This document shows positions 13,301-27,221 of a stretch of 64,000 nt of DNA, in pieces. The notes under the pieces were generated by a model. It did no database searches. It was not told where the DNA came from and was given only the letters and a program-made list of their open reading frames with translations. The DNA lies in NCBI GenBank assembly GCA_013400975.1, contig WBMZ01003470.1, positions 40,439 through 104,438 on the forward strand. The letters run 5' to 3'. Source of the stretch: Atrichornis clamosus (Eukaryota; Chordata; Aves; Passeriformes; Menuridae). The position numbers and the translations under genes are program-made. How positions within the stretch are numbered: position 1 is the stretch's first letter; each line of letters starts with the position of its first letter.

Positions 13301-14810
13301 AAAACGTATTTTGGTTGGTATCTCTGCTGCAGCAGCATCTTACAATGTGCACTAATGGACTCTATCATAGTCTCCAAATTTCATTTACGAATCATCTACT
13401 CTTTACACTTAGTCTCTACCTTTGAAATTTTCCTTGAAATTTTCACCATTTTTTCTTTTAAAATTACATTTTGCTTATTTCAATCTTTACGTCTTCTCCA
13501 GATCTCAAGGACATCCGCAGGAATACTTTCAGACAAGACAAATGTTTGAATGCTAACTCCCATTCACTGATTCTACTAAAGGATTAGTTTACACACATGA
13601 AAATTAAAACACTATGTTTATTAACGCTTCCTTCTTACCTGCAAACTGCCAATACCAAATTTCTGTGAACTATTACAATATAATACCAGAACCAACACAA
13701 ATGTTAACAGTCAAAGAAAGTGTACGTCATGATACTTTTACAACCTTATTACACCCCTAACATCGTCCTCCTTTCCCATCTACAAGAGCATTCTGTTATC
13801 TCAGTTCCTCAGGTCTTATGTCAGATTATTATGGCCTTTAATCTCTAACCTAGCAGACTCAGACCTTGCCAGGATGAGTGACAAAGGATAATCCCACTGG
13901 CTGCAGGTAACTGCTGATGCTTCAGCACATGACACACAAAGCCGAACTTGCAGAGGAACAGTGTATTAGAAAGAACAGTGCTGTTAGAAGCATTTTTACT
14001 TCTCTGGAACTTAACACTGAAGACTTGGCCACATTACTTTGGATGAATTCTCAGCAGCTCTGACACAACTCTTCACACGCCCATGTGCACGCACACACCC
14101 CCCAAAAAGGAAGATTAGCCTTTTTAGCATTCAGTTAGGAAACTGCATTCTGCAATTCTTGAGATCTCCCTATGCTTCAAAAACACTGAGTGCCTTCAAG
14201 TTGCCTTAAAATAGAATTATACTGCTGAGCACTAAAAATCTGCTGTATCCTGCCCCAGAATGAGATTAATTTCAATGTTGCCAAATGTTAATCATTTGTA
14301 CAGCATACACTGCCATTTATTTTGAGATCTTTTCAAACAGAAGGCAATTTGTGAACTTCAGCCTCCTCCTAATCTTTCTTTCATTCTCTTGGTTTCTGAG
14401 TTAAGTCCTGATGCAGTGCTCTATACCGAAAATGAAAGAACACAGAACTGTCTACTCTTTCTTGCAAAAACTATTGTCTTCTCTGTTCAGAAATTTTCTG
14501 TAGTACTTTATGGAGACTAATCTTTGTTAAAAGCCTGAACTGAGCTAAAATGATAGAAGATGAAATTAAATCTTCTTTTTATAGTACCTCTAAACTCCAG
14601 TCTACATTCTTGTTAGAACATCCACAGCCTTATGCTGTCAAAAAAAATTCTGTTGAAAATCCCCTCACCTCATTTTTCATTTTACTATATCAAGTTTCTA
14701 AGCCTAGATTTCATGAACATTTCCCCACAGACTGGACCCAAAACCCACTAAGCCCATTAAGGCTTTTCCAAATATTTTTCTCACCTTGGCATTCTTTTAT
14801 ACACTGTAAG

Positions 14811-14838
14811 AAAAAAAAAAAAACCAACAAAAAAACCC
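14811..14838. repeat. A13 run with A/C tail
   Basis: Thirteen A are followed by CCAAC, seven A and CCC. It is the same compositional type as 17969-18020. Confidence 0.85.
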
Positions 14839-17479
14839 AGAAAAGTCACTCTTAAAGTATTCAGGAAAAGAGACTTTGAAATACAACTGATTATAACAAT
14901 TTGCTGAACGTATACAGCCTACATCTAGGCACATTTTTCATACTATTCCGAACTCTTAACACAAAAAATAATTACTGATTTTTCAATAGCTGAAAGAGGG
15001 TGGAATTACTTGCCATTACTTTTTATTTAACAAATGATCTGTATTCAGAGCTTATTTTATTAAAAAATACCAAATAGCATAGCCTGTCTTATTAGAAGAC
15101 TGACATTAAATAATACCTCTACCACTAATTAAACACGTTCTCTTCTTTTCATTTTACAGTGATGTCACCTACAAAAATTAAGTATTTTTCTACACAAGGT
15201 TTATTAAATATGGCATATTAAATTCAACATGGTATTATATGTGTCTGCCAGTAGATTCCCTGCCCAAGTAAAGCTTGGCACAGAGTAGACTGCTCTAGTA
15301 GAAAACAGCTGAGCTCTCCCATTTCCAAACTGGGAAACGAGATTACGAAGAAAACATCATGGATAACTATTATATTAATTTAATTCCATGTTGATTCTAA
15401 AAGAATTACATTATATAAGTGGAAGGAGAATCAGACTTTCTGTATGTCCTCCTTGCCTGACATTTCCTTGAAATGTTGGCATTAATATTTGATTCCAATT
15501 TGTCGTGTAAAGAGCATGGGTTTTGGAGCTATCAAGTAGATCAAAAGAACACAACAAATAAAACCAGAAGGATTTTGGAAGTAAAAACAGCTATACTTGT
15601 AGAGAATGATGTGCTAATGACAACTTTTAAAGTCCTGATCTACCATAAAACTAATCTCTAAAATACTGCACGTGTCATTACCTTTCTCTGCTGTGTATGT
15701 CTTGCAAGAAAGAACAGTTACACACGAAGACTGGGAATCAAATCCTTACTGCCTTTACTGTGTGTTTACCTACAAACTCTAATGTCAAGCTGTCTTAGTT
15801 ACAGTGACAAACAAGCAGCAGCAGAATGTCATGGCTGTCAATGTGCTAGTTACAAAACGAAAACAAAGCAGCATACCAAATCTTTGCAGTGAATTCAACA
15901 CTAACAAGAACTACAGCTAACATTTAAGACTAGATGCCAACTGCCTTCTTCTGTCTACTGGAAGTGTTCAGTAATAACACACTTTATCCATAAATCGCAA
16001 CCATAGCTGAAAACTGTCTTTTATTATTTCTATATGTGCCACCTTCCTTCTGCTAAGAAGAAGAACAACAGCCTGAAAGGGCACTTGAGTACATTAACAT
16101 TTCAGTTCATTTATTCTCAGTGATACTTCAAAGATAGATTGAGTTTCCATCCTCAACTAGTCACATTTTGTCAGGATCAGCTGTATTTTGCTTTGGTGAT
16201 AGAAGCAAAAAAAGGAAAACATTTTCCAGGTCAACAGCTACGACCTACTGCATTGAAACGACAATCTTCCCCATTAAATACTTGAGAGAACCTGCCTGCT
16301 TTGGACTGTGAGATCATTTGGGATCTGAAGCCTTATGCCAAGCCTCTGCATTCAGAGTCCAGTTTTCTCTGTGGATCTTAAAATACTGTAGCAAAATCAT
16401 GGCACCTTTCAACACAATACATTTTGTTCTAAATCCTCTACTATAGCATCTCTCTCAGTTTTTAGGAGGGATGCTTCAACAACGCTGTTAGATCCAAAAG
16501 TGGGTAACACTGCACCTGCTCTCCTCAAAAAAATCCTGGGCCTGAGGTTCTGTTTTCCTCCAGCCCCCCTCATGTCACTATGAAGTGAAATTTAAAATAA
16601 CTAAAAAAAATTTAAAAGTTGCCTCAGCAGCATTAGTGCTAAAACAGCTAGAAGGCTCAAAGGAAAAATATGTGTCTAAGCTGCCCTGCTGAGAAATCCG
16701 AACAAAAACCTACTAATATAAGAAAGAAGGTAAAATTAGTCTACTGTTTGCTATTATGATCAACACACAAACAGATGTATTTACTCTCATGAGATGGAAA
16801 GTACATCAAAACCACTGTGCACACAGACAAAGGAAGAGAGTAAGACACTCCACAACAGAAAAGGAAACTACCTTTGTAAGATATAAACATTTGTCTATCC
16901 TCTGTTCTATATTCTTTTTAACTAGACTAGAAAGCAAGTTTCCTAGTTTGGTAGTGATGCTTAGCAACAGTTTCTAAATTTGTAAACCAGAGCACATATG
17001 TATGTGTTTGTGGTTAAAGTATACACAAGTATACATAATTTTTCTAGAACTTGTTTCACAATTTAACTTCTGTAATTATCATTGGTGTTACATCTAAAAA
17101 GAAAATGAGTTATTTCTTTTATCATTCTACCTCAAATATTTCCTATACCCTGCTGATTAAATAAGTTAGGAAATAATGAATAGCTGCACATTCTGAGTTA
17201 GGAAAGAACTGAACATCTTGTAAACTTTCTCAACAGAACAGTACCAGATCTAATACTTAAAGCTTCCCATTTACATTACAAATTATACAAAATATTATCA
17301 CAAACTGTTTAGTGAACAAGGTTTTAATAGCTTCCTTCTGTTTCATAAGTACAGCAAAGTCTCTTTTTTAATATTAATTTTCCATAATCATAAAATAAAT
17401 CTAGGTTGTAACAAACTCTTGTTTGTAAACTAGGTTATCTAGTCTTGACCACTGCTTAAAGCATATTCAATTACAAAAG

Positions 17480-17735
17480 GCTGCACAGTCATGCCCAGTA
17501 AAACTCTGAGTATCTCTGTGAACAGATTCCAGTTCCTGGTCTGGGAAACCCATTCCACTGTTTGTCTACTCTTGTAAGAAATTTTTTTTCTTTCACTTAA
17601 AGTTTCCATGTTGTAGCATGTCCTTGACCTCTAATCCCATCCCTGCCTATCAGTATGGAGAACAGCCTGGCTCTATCTTCTCTATACTGCCACAAAGGAC
17701 AGTTGAAAACAGCAACTAAATCTCAGTCTTCATTA
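17480..17735 (-). mobile_element. CR1-type LINE fragment, diverged, minus strand
   Basis: The plus strand reads as the reverse complement of a CR1 3' region: GAGTATCTCTGTGAACAG, GTCTGGGAAACCCATTCCA, a T-rich stretch with TTTCACTTAAAGTTTCC, AACAGCCTGGCTCTATCTTC and ACTAAATCTCAGTCTTC fall in the expected order. Divergence is high, suggesting an old insertion. The edges are approximate. Confidence 0.75.
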
Positions 17736-17968
17736 CTTAAGATTATTTCCTCATCCTCCTCTCATGTAAACATTTTTCAAGCATATTCTAAACATTTCTT
17801 AAGAGACAATAGGCAAAATTAAGTAAGTCCATGCTATTTTATTCTAATGCAATGGACATTCAGCATTACAACAAATTTCCAAGTTTGGGATTAAAAGAAT
17901 ATATGCAGCACATGAATAAGGATCACAACCTAAAAAATACATTTTTTACCCTCTACATATACCTTTTA

Positions 17969-18020
17969 CCAAAAAAACCAAACAAGCAAAAAAAACCCCC
18001 AACCAAACAAAACCCCCCCA
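17969..18020. repeat. A/C-only low-complexity tract
   Basis: About 52 bases consist of A and C with one G: A-runs alternate with C-runs up to C7. The plus strand is therefore nearly free of G and T here. The 84-codon frame overlapping it owes its Lys/Pro-rich C-terminal part to this composition. Confidence 0.85.
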
Positions 18021-18313
18021 TAGATCTATTTTCTGTGTGTCAGAACCTAGAATATAGTCAAGTCAGCTGTTCTTCGACAGCATAGACTGAATACTGAAGC
18101 TGAGCCCATAAATATCCTGGCCAATTTCTGAGTTGTTACAGTATATCAGCATTGACAAGCCTTATTTTCAGCCACACAATTTTCAAGAAGATCACAGCCC
18201 AACAGTTTTTTCTAATGAAGTATTTAATGTGTGATGTTTGGCATGACAGCTGACTTCTCCTGCTTAGACAATAATAAAATGACCTATGAAAGAACAGAAG
18301 CACAACAAATATG

Positions 18314-18593
18314 CCTGTAGTGACAGCAAAAGGGTTAATGGTTTTAAAATGAGCACATAGATACAAACTAGATACAAGGAAAAAAATTTTTATGTTGAGG
18401 GTAGTGAGACACTAGAATAGATTGCCCAGAGGGGTGTCAGATGCCCCATCTCTGGAAACGTTCAAGGTCAGGTTGGATGGAACTCTGAGCAACCTGGTCT
18501 AGTTGAAGACGTCCCTGGCTCACGGCAGGTGGGTTGAACTAAAAGACCTTTAGAATGTCTCTTTCAACCCAAACTATTATGTGAGTCTATGAA
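18314..18593 (+). mobile_element. CR1 LINE 3'-end fragment, plus strand
   Basis: About 280 bp match the terminal part of CR1 in sense orientation. The stretch from TGTAGTGACAGC through GGTTTTAAAATG, TTGCCCAGAGGGGTGTCAGA, GCCCCATCTCTGGAAACGTT, TGGATGGAACTCTGAGCAAC and TTTCAACCCAAACTATTATG follows the family's standard order and ends in GAGTCTATGAA. It is 5' truncated, as most avian CR1 copies are, and noticeably diverged. Confidence 0.93.
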
Positions 18594-20131
18594 ATACATT
18601 GAAACATATCAATACATTTTTTATTATAAGAACTATATACTACTATATAATATACTAAAGTATGGTAATACTTAATTGAAAGAGCAAGACATAGAGGAGA
18701 ACTGTCCTATGATGCTAACCGTATCTTTATTTCAGATTTCTACTCGATACATGGAAAGGTCTTGATTGCCTTTTATGATGAAACCTACTCAGTAAAGAAT
18801 GTATTTTCCTGTCCTTCCTGGCTTGAGAGCACCACTTGCAGCCAGGTCAGGTTCAATGGCTGCATCCATTTGCAAATTCTTTTCACCTTCCAGATCCAAG
18901 CCCCTTTATATTAAGTCATCTTTAAGTTTTCAAATGACAACACAGATAATGCAACCTTACTTGCTTTGCTTTATAGTGAAGGAGGAGGAAGAAACAATAT
19001 TGTCCCTTCAATTTGGATGCAAATCTGCATGCAGATTTACTATCTGAATAGCTCTGACTGATATTAAGGGATTTATTATCTCAGAGCTACAGTGCTCAGT
19101 TCTGTATTTTAAAGTAGGTACTGGGGAAAAGTGCTTTTCAGTTCCCGACCTCCCACTATATATATCATTAGCCACACTGCAGCTTTTCTACTTATACAGA
19201 AATATTAAGACTAGTCCTGGAATATTTACAGACATCTGACTGTGGACAAGCACTTTTCACAGAGTTCTCACACATAAAAGTCAAATACAGAAGAATCCAT
19301 TGTGTATTATTGCCAACAGCAAGAAATAATTCTTCACTAAAGCACTGAAGTACTTACATTATAAATAAGCTACATATTTTTTGAATACTGTATCAATTTT
19401 ATGATGGCATGTTTTGTTATGTCTTTCAGTAGAAGGAGACTGTGTCTAAAGTGGCCAGTGAAAACTACTGATTTGCAGTTTGATGGCTTACCATGTACAT
19501 GCACACAAATCTAAGAAATTGCTCTTATCTACCTGCTTGTAAGGTATCAATTCAGTTACTTTCCAGAAGTCTACTGGAACCCAGAAAATCCTGTTACAGA
19601 ACTATGCATCAAAGTCCATATACATGTTCATTACACTGACACAAATAAGCTTTTCTTTCAAACTGTTTACTTAATTCCACAGTAAAATATGACATCTTAG
19701 CCAGTTTTGTTATCAGGTACACAGATACACACACGTATGAGCAACACTACTAACAGGAATATGTGCGTCTACAGAGATCACGGTATGTTTTATTGTTTTT
19801 AATAACCTGCATTTCAGCTTGTAAGCAGTATATTCAACTAGAAAATACTTTTTCCTGAAAAATTAAGGAATATGAAAATGAAGCAGAATAAACAAGGTAA
19901 GGTTCTCTGCATAAGTCTACAAGAAGGAAACACTGGACAGAATCCAAGAGCTTATTTTCTTATTCTTTACAAACAAAAACGATTTAGTACAATACAAAAC
20001 TACTTTAAGAGTTGTATCATTTATTTTTTAATATGTGTGAGTACATGTAACACATAGTTGCACTGCTGTCACTTGAGTTGCACTCTACCAAAAACTGCTA
20101 CACTTGTAAGTGGGACAAATCAAAATGCCTT

Positions 20132-20148
20132 AAAAAAAAAAAAAAAAA
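20132..20148. repeat. A17 homopolymer
   Basis: This is a run of 17 A. The preceding ~100 bp is not a recognisable retrocopy, and I see no target-site duplication. Confidence 0.9.
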
Positions 20149-20347
20149 GGAGACAGCTCAAAAACTACCAAAACCCGAAACACAGAAGCCATGGAAGGGT
20201 TTATCAACAGCCTACTGTAAGACATAAACTTGAAAAGAATGACTAATAGCTTCATCTGTTAATTCAGGGAACTTTCAGAACCTGCATTTTACAGGATCAG
20301 AAAAAGAGAAGTTCCAGTTGGCATGAATGTCTTTTAATTTCACCCAT

Positions 20348-20420
20348 GCTTCAAAGTAGGGTCAACCAGAGCAGGTTGCTCAGGGCCACGTTCAGTTGGG
20401 GTTTTAATTCTGGAATTCAC
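20348..20420 (-). mobile_element. Short CR1-type fragment, minus strand
   Basis: GTCAACCAGAGCAGGTTGCT followed by CAGGGCCACGTTCAGTTGGG and GTTTTAATTCTGGA matches a well-known stretch of antisense avian CR1. Only about 70 bp are recognisable. Confidence 0.75.
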
Positions 20421-21724
20421 TATAACAACTTGCATGAAAAAAAACTTTATTGAAACATTACATGTAGTCACTGCAATTTATTCTGGAGCAAAACGTTACA
20501 TATTGATCAGTTGGACTTATATTTTAAAGCAGAAACAGGTTTAGGAATTTAAACTGATTCCTGGTATGCTCACTGTGGGAGGTATGCAACCTTTGTCTGA
20601 TTTCCACAGAGAACCCACTTCCGACCTTCCTCTGAAAAATCTTTCAATGAGAGTACTCAGGCTTCGAACTGTAACATTCTCTTCAGGTATGAGAACCAAG
20701 TGTATGTGCCACTAGACATGACCATACTATAACACTGATCCATCACTTCTATTTCCTTTAACACTTCATAGCTGTTTTTGTGCAAAACGTTTACTTTTAT
20801 TAACTTTTTTTATGTTGCACTCAGAATATCATTACTTCCTTCAAGTTAGAAAGCTTAACTATTTAAAAATAAACACAGAAATGAGACATTGCATTTCAGC
20901 ACACATGACTTGAAGTATAAGCTACCTTTAACAGAAGTCCTTCCTTCCTGGAGTTCTGTGCCCTCACTACCTACTCTGCACTTTGAAACATGACTGAAAC
21001 ACAAGTATAATGACTCGTAAGTCCTTTGCCCCCAAAGTGAAGCATGGTTCATCTCCAGAATGGTTCATCACAGAAAATCCCTTCCACTTCAGAGGTGCAG
21101 GATATGAGCATGCAGATCCAAGTCTGTATCATACTGTGTATCAACAACAGGACGAGTACAGGCATCAGGCTGAAAGTTTAGGTATTTAATAACTTCCGAA
21201 TGCTTGATTTCGTAACTTTCATATTCTAAGGATCAGCCTGGTATCTGTAAATCAGATTGGGAGCATTAAGGAATTTGGGTTTTTTCAGAGCTTAGTAGTG
21301 AAATTACTTGTATGTAACACAGGATGTTAGCACAAGTAAATATTGCTTTTTTTCTGGCATTTAGATTATCAATCAAGAATCTTTGCTTCCTTGAACATTC
21401 TCTGTGCCTCTATTTATCTGTGGGTATATTTCAAAAACAGTATATGGAAAATTGGAGACTATCAAGTTAAAAAAAAAAGTTTACGTTATTAGAAATACTT
21501 GACAAAGCAAAATAGATTTTCCATAGTCACCAGCTACCTATAATCACTGTAAAGAACTAAGGGCAAAAGTATTAGCAGTGTTAGGAATATCTCTGGGCAA
21601 AAATATTCAGTTACATTAGAAAAGATTTCTAAAAAAATCAGCAGTATCAGTCCTTGTACAAGTACTCAAACTAACATTGCTAAGGGTGCAACTAATGCAG
21701 AGCTCACAGTGAAATTCCTTTATG

Positions 21725-21796
21725 TATCATCCCCAGTTCCTGCCATATTAGCCAGTCATATCATCCCCAGTTCCTGCCATATTAGCCAGTCATATC
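21725..21796. repeat. Perfect 34-bp tandem duplication (2.1 copies)
   Basis: The 34-bp unit beginning ATCATCCCCAGTTCCTGCCA and ending TTAGCCAGTCAT occurs twice head to tail without a mismatch (21726-21759 and 21760-21793), with a few extra matching bases at both ends. Identity of the copies points to a recent duplication or a low-copy minisatellite, possibly length-variable between individuals. Confidence 0.97.
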
Positions 21797-22287
21797 CTTG
21801 CTAAGTATGTGAAGGACGTTTTTGTTCAGTTTCAACAGAATGAAAAGGCTGGTTTGCCATATTTATTTTATGTTAATATATCATTCACTGCATGGAAGAC
21901 ATCCTCTTCTGCCACCTAAAAACTCCTTACTCTTGGGACCTTTTTTTTAATCGTCAGCTTTTTTCTAACCCCAGACACTTCAACGGTACCTTAGACACCT
22001 TACAGCTACCTACATCTTCCTAAATTTCAGTACTCATTTTTTGTTTATTCATCATTTTTTTTCCTAACTTAAGGCACTTTATGAACACGGATGGCACTGT
22101 GTAATTTCAAGGGAAAATAAGACTTGATAAATGTGATGCTGCTTATTTAAGCAGCTGTGTGTTGTAAGGGCATTATCTTTGCTACTACCATAAAAACGTG
22201 TACTTAAAACTCCACTGATCTGACTCAGACCTGCTTTATTCCAGCTTCACCAGAGAAAGATCAGAATAATGCAAGAGTAATACTTTT

Positions 22288-22343
22288 TTGGTTGGACTCC
22301 ATGATCCTAAGGATCTTTTCCAACCTTTTCCTATTTATGATTT
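22288..22343 (+). mobile_element. CR1 3'-terminal fragment, plus strand
   Basis: GGTTGGACTCCATGATCCTA followed by AGGATCTTTTCCAACCTTTT and TATTTATGATTT resembles the extreme 3' end of CR1, including the terminal short-repeat type. About 55 bp remain, an extreme 5' truncation. Confidence 0.8.
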
Positions 22344-23639
22344 TAAGTTATTCAACAGTCTTAAATACTCCAGACTCACTCCATCTCCATTAAAAGGAGG
22401 CAACTTTAAGCAACAGCTCTCCTACATACACCACGATGCAGATATAAATCAACGTGACAAAATATTACAAGATTTGCAGCCTATTATTGCCACAAAATCT
22501 TCCCAGAGCATTTGAGAAAGGAGAAATTACGGTCACACGTGCCCCAAGCTCATTCAAACTAAAAGGAACAAAGCAAATAAAAAAGGAGAAAAAAGGACTT
22601 TTAAAAATGGTATCACTGAAGTGACTCCCAAACAAAGCAGTCTTACACCTCATGTGCTCAGCTCCTCCCTGTCAGACAACTTATCTTCTGCAAATTCAGC
22701 TCACTGTAAATCTGAAAGTTTCAAGCATTTTAGGGCTTGGGCAAAATCTCCTTTGAGTATTTTGCACAAAATGTGCATGCTTTGACTGACAAAGCCAATT
22801 GCTCATTCCATTACTGCAGCTACTTCAAACAAGTATACCAGGAAGAAATTAATTCTAAAGGCAACTTATATAATTTATGCCAAGTACCAGTCGTCCTATC
22901 CCTCTGCAATGAGTTTCAATGCTCATCGTTCAGACCCAGTTTTTGACAGTGCACAATGTACCCTAGAAGACTGTTTCTCCAGGTTATTTCTGTCCTGGTC
23001 TTTCTTGAATTTCTTGCATAACCAGTAACAGCAACAGAATTTAAAGGACCACACTTTAAAGGCATCACTGCTTGTCTTTCCAAAATGGAATGTCCACTCC
23101 ATAGCCATACCTTACCGGGAAAAAAAAAAAGATCATCATCATAAGAAACTAAGAAAAATAAATAGCACAAAAACAAAGTTTAAAAACTCAGTGAAAGAAA
23201 AAAATAATCACACATCAAACCCTACCTGTGCCTATTATGAAATTTCTGAAAGATCATGAGATCTCAGTGGTAAGGACAAAGCAATGTGCAATCACAGAAT
23301 GAGTCCTCCTTATCCATATCAATTACCAGCTGGTGTTTTCTTCAGCAGTTCCTCAGAGAAAAGTGATTTCTGTGTTGCAGCAGTGATATTCCATACTTAT
23401 GAATCCAGTCTTTCTCAATTAATAAAGCCTATCAGAAGAGTTCTATTCATAGAAGGTACAGAGATAAATATGGGAGACTGGAACTACTCAGAACAGGGCT
23501 AATAAATCCCAGTTCACTAACAGAGGTGATGGTTGTGCTTACTGATATCCAGAACAATTTTTTGTTTTAACTCAAATTAAAACAGGAAAACCAGAATAAG
23601 GGCAAGTGAAGGCAATAAAAGGTGAATGAAAAATCACAA

Positions 23640-23698
23640 GGTTGGTTGAGGGTTTTCTTCTTAGGGGGTTTTTTTGTTGGTGTGAGTTTCGGTTTTTA
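23640..23698. repeat. T/G-rich low-complexity tract
   Basis: GGTTGGTTGAGGGTTTTC, then GGGGG followed by T7, then GTTGGTGTGAG and GGTTTTT. Confidence 0.7.
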
Positions 23699-26600
23699 AC
23701 TGCCATCTTGATTTTCAGCAAGCAAAGTTACAGAATGAACTACACATGAATTCTGGCTTTAATGCACTGGAAAGAAATAATGTTTCTTTCATGACTGTTA
23801 CTTTAAAGTAACAATTTTAGCAATAAATTTCAAAAACATGTCATATCACCACCACCTGATTTTCAGAATTCTTTTTGATCACTAGTATTGGCTTTCGAGT
23901 TAGATTAAATAAAAAATTCACGCAGCTTGTATGTTTGCTAGGCTAGGACTGATACGAGCCATAGAAAATAAATGTTTCAGTGTCCATGTGACCCTAAACG
24001 TTCCTCCTGTGAAACTGAGCACAAATTCAATGAAAAGTACCTCTTTTCTGCTCTCAAAATACATGATCACACACAAGACTTGAAAACTCACCAATGTTTC
24101 CATTACTTATGATACACAGACCTTTCCATTTAATAGTCAAAACTATTCTACTGTCTTTAAATTTTAAGTGAATCCATTTTGATTCATTCCACTAGATTTT
24201 CTGTGCATTTAAATACTTAAATTTACATAAATGTTTCTGTCTTTAAAATATATGTCATTGTATTTAGACAACCAGCCCTGTCCCATGGACCCATCTACCC
24301 CAGTTTTCATTCGCAACTAGAGCCAACAACAGATAGCTACAGTCTGTAATTGAAAAGATACAGACTGAGAGACAAAGATGGAGGTCTTTAGGGAAAGAAA
24401 GCAAAGCAACATCCTTTCATTACTGTTCCTTCTCCCCATCAGGGTCCTCACATATTAAGTAATTTTTTTAGTTAAAATCTGATTTTTCATACTTTTGATC
24501 ATTTATTTGGCTCTTTTTAATATTTATTCTAATTCTACTATGTCTGAAGGGGTGAGCAGAGGGGAGTGACAATATGCCCCACAGAATTATACAGGAACTT
24601 ACCCATATCTTCTAATTTGTTTTCTATTATTTTCCAGTAGTTGCTAACATGTGATTTAACTTTTTTTTTCAGCTGAGTCATGTTAGTAACGATAATGTTC
24701 TGCAACTCATCACCTGAATTTTGAATGTATACTAACTGGACTACTTGCAGCTGGAACACTAGGCAAACAAAATTGATTAGAAACTTTTTTCACAGCAATA
24801 AGTGCTCCCACCATTTTGTGCTCTCTCCCTTATTTTGTGGAATTACCCCACAAGGTTATAACCCAGTGAAAGGATAGAGTAAATGCAAGAGAATGCTTAA
24901 AAGTAATTTCAACAGCACTGCACTGTAGTAAGTTTTATAAACAAAAGTCTCAGGTCTCCCGCATTTTCAGTTCACTGACAAACAGCAACAAAAAACCAAA
25001 TTAATCTATAGTGACACAAGAAACACAGTTAACAAGCAAAAATGATGAAGTCTTCAATATTGCAATCTTAACAGGATCCCTGGCAAAGAACCAGGGTACA
25101 CAGTACCTTTAATACATAAATACCTGAAAAGGATCAATTCCTGAAGCTGTTCAGGCACATGACTCTGCAACACGTTATTCACTGCAGCAGAAGTTTCATA
25201 GTACAATTTCTATAACATCAAAGTTTATGTAAAGCAAGAATCTGCCAATTGCACTAAAAAACAGAAGTCCCCTCTAATACCCTGATGTGCAGTAAGGATT
25301 GTGAACATCTGACGTGTGCTGATATATCTTACTTTAAAAAAAATCCAAACTCATTAAAACTTAGGCTTTATGTATACCTCACCCAACCTCATAATTTTAA
25401 AACCCCATGAAGAGTTAAGCCAACCATTCTCAAGTCAACAATTTCAAGAATTCAACAAGTTTCCGTACAGAAATAACATATCGCATAGTGTTTCCTTGAC
25501 AGTTGGTCTCATTAGGACTCTAAAATGTCTGGGTCATCCTTTGTTTTGTCTGTTTGCCAAATCAAAGTACTTATTTTGCATCAGGGAAAGGACAATGATG
25601 ATTTTAAAATATTAAACTATAATTAAGTTAATTTTAAAAAAGTTTTACACATGTATTTAAGTACATAAAAAATTAAGTTATCTGCCTTGACTGCAGCTGG
25701 TTTGGTCAAAAGGACAGAGAATGAAGTAAAAGAAGAAAAAACCCAGTAATGCAAACTAAGTGGGACAGAAGACTAAGTACTCAACTCAGTCAACACTGAT
25801 GAAGTAGGTAATTGTCCTTCTAAACAGAGGAATACACGTGGGGGAGTACTTCAGCACTAATTCATCATTTAATGCTTCTAAATTAGAAGTGAAATTGGAG
25901 TCTGGGAGTAGCAGCTACCTCTAACTTCCACAATTTATGAACAAGGTATGATTACAGCAGCAAATCAAAGTTTGAAAAGTGCTCTTCTAGATAGAATGAA
26001 GACAAACTTAGTGAAGGTCTTGTCTCTCACAGAAGACAGGCTTCATAGCAGGATAGTAGTGAAAGCAAATGTGGGAGAAGCAAGGAGGAGGCAGAACTCT
26101 GGCAAGACAGAACAAAAGCACTCAAAGACAGAAGCCACGCAAATAGGAACTGGCAGCATGCAGTAGTAAGCCTGCGATGGAGTTCATTCTCATATAGCAG
26201 CATGTTTAGATTTGTGACTGAAACACAGTTGGCAACACACCAATGTTTTAGCTATTACTGCTTGCTTGTTTTCTGGCATCATCTAACTTGACACTAAGGA
26301 AAACTTAAAGTTACAGCATTACTGCTCCATTCTCCAAGTCCACGTGTGGAAGTTGCAAGTCTGAAGTATTCCTATACTGCTATTAGTGCACATCATCAGC
26401 CTGCTCATTTAAAACACAGGTAATTATTGCATGGGTAGGTAAATATGCTTTTTCTTCCAAACAATGTTTATGAAGATTACTTATTTTGTTCAAACCGAAA
26501 TCATTTCTTTAAAGTACAGATTGCATCTAAATTAGAATATCTAAATATGTAATCCCAAATCTAGCATATATCTAAATAAAAAGAGATCACACACTAAATT

Positions 26601-27194
26601 ATTCCTGGTTTTAAGTCTTTTTGGATGTTACAGGGATATCACACATAGGTTACTTTTTACACAGTCTGTATGGTATACAAGCTCAGGGAGCTGGGATAAA
26701 AAAAAAGATGATTCACATATGAAAAAGCCTTTGTCCTACAATCATTTGTCTCTTATAAAGTGATAGGTAAAACCAGGGAGGGAAAAAGACGAATAAAAAA
26801 AGATGCCATAATCAAACAGGTTTGTTGAGGGTAAAGAATACCTACACCTATAGTTGAGAAGAAATCCCAAAGATCTCCAGTCTGTGACCACACAGAAACT
26901 TTGAAAGTGAAAGGTTGAAATTCGAAGTAGCTATTTGCAACATTCAAACAGGAAGAGAGAAACCGCCTCTTAGTGAACTTTGAGTGGCGTAAGGTTCAAG
27001 TAAAGAAGAATACTCGATTTCACACTGACAAGAGACCCACATAAGCTCTGAAGACCTCAAAGAAACTTCATAATGTTAAAGGTGACAAATTTGCCCCACT
27101 TTGCTATTGAAGTAAACAAGAAGTAGCAGTTTACTTCAATGACTGAACTCTGAGTTTACCTCATTCCTTTCTATAAATGTAGCTTTCTGGATTT

Positions 27195-27221
27195 AAATAT
27201 ATATATATATCTATATATAAA
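27195..27221. repeat. AT dinucleotide microsatellite, interrupted
   Basis: An ATATAT run is broken once by a C (ATATCTATATATAA). It is a candidate polymorphic marker. Confidence 0.9.

Larger units (their letters stand above)
4791..17479. other. Intron stretch without recognised genes or repeats
   Basis: AT-rich sequence with two mildly GC-richer pockets (about 7550-7850 and 8530-8700). Around 13150-13190, GTTAAACAGGACAGGACAAA vaguely resembles old amniote repeats but is too short to call. Open frames up to 136 codons (11848-12258) have no recognisable domain. Confidence 0.6.

Noticed and set aside
20132..20148. Long A-runs (20132, 48774) as tails of processed pseudogenes
   Set aside because: No coding-like or repeat sequence precedes them and no target-site duplication was seen.
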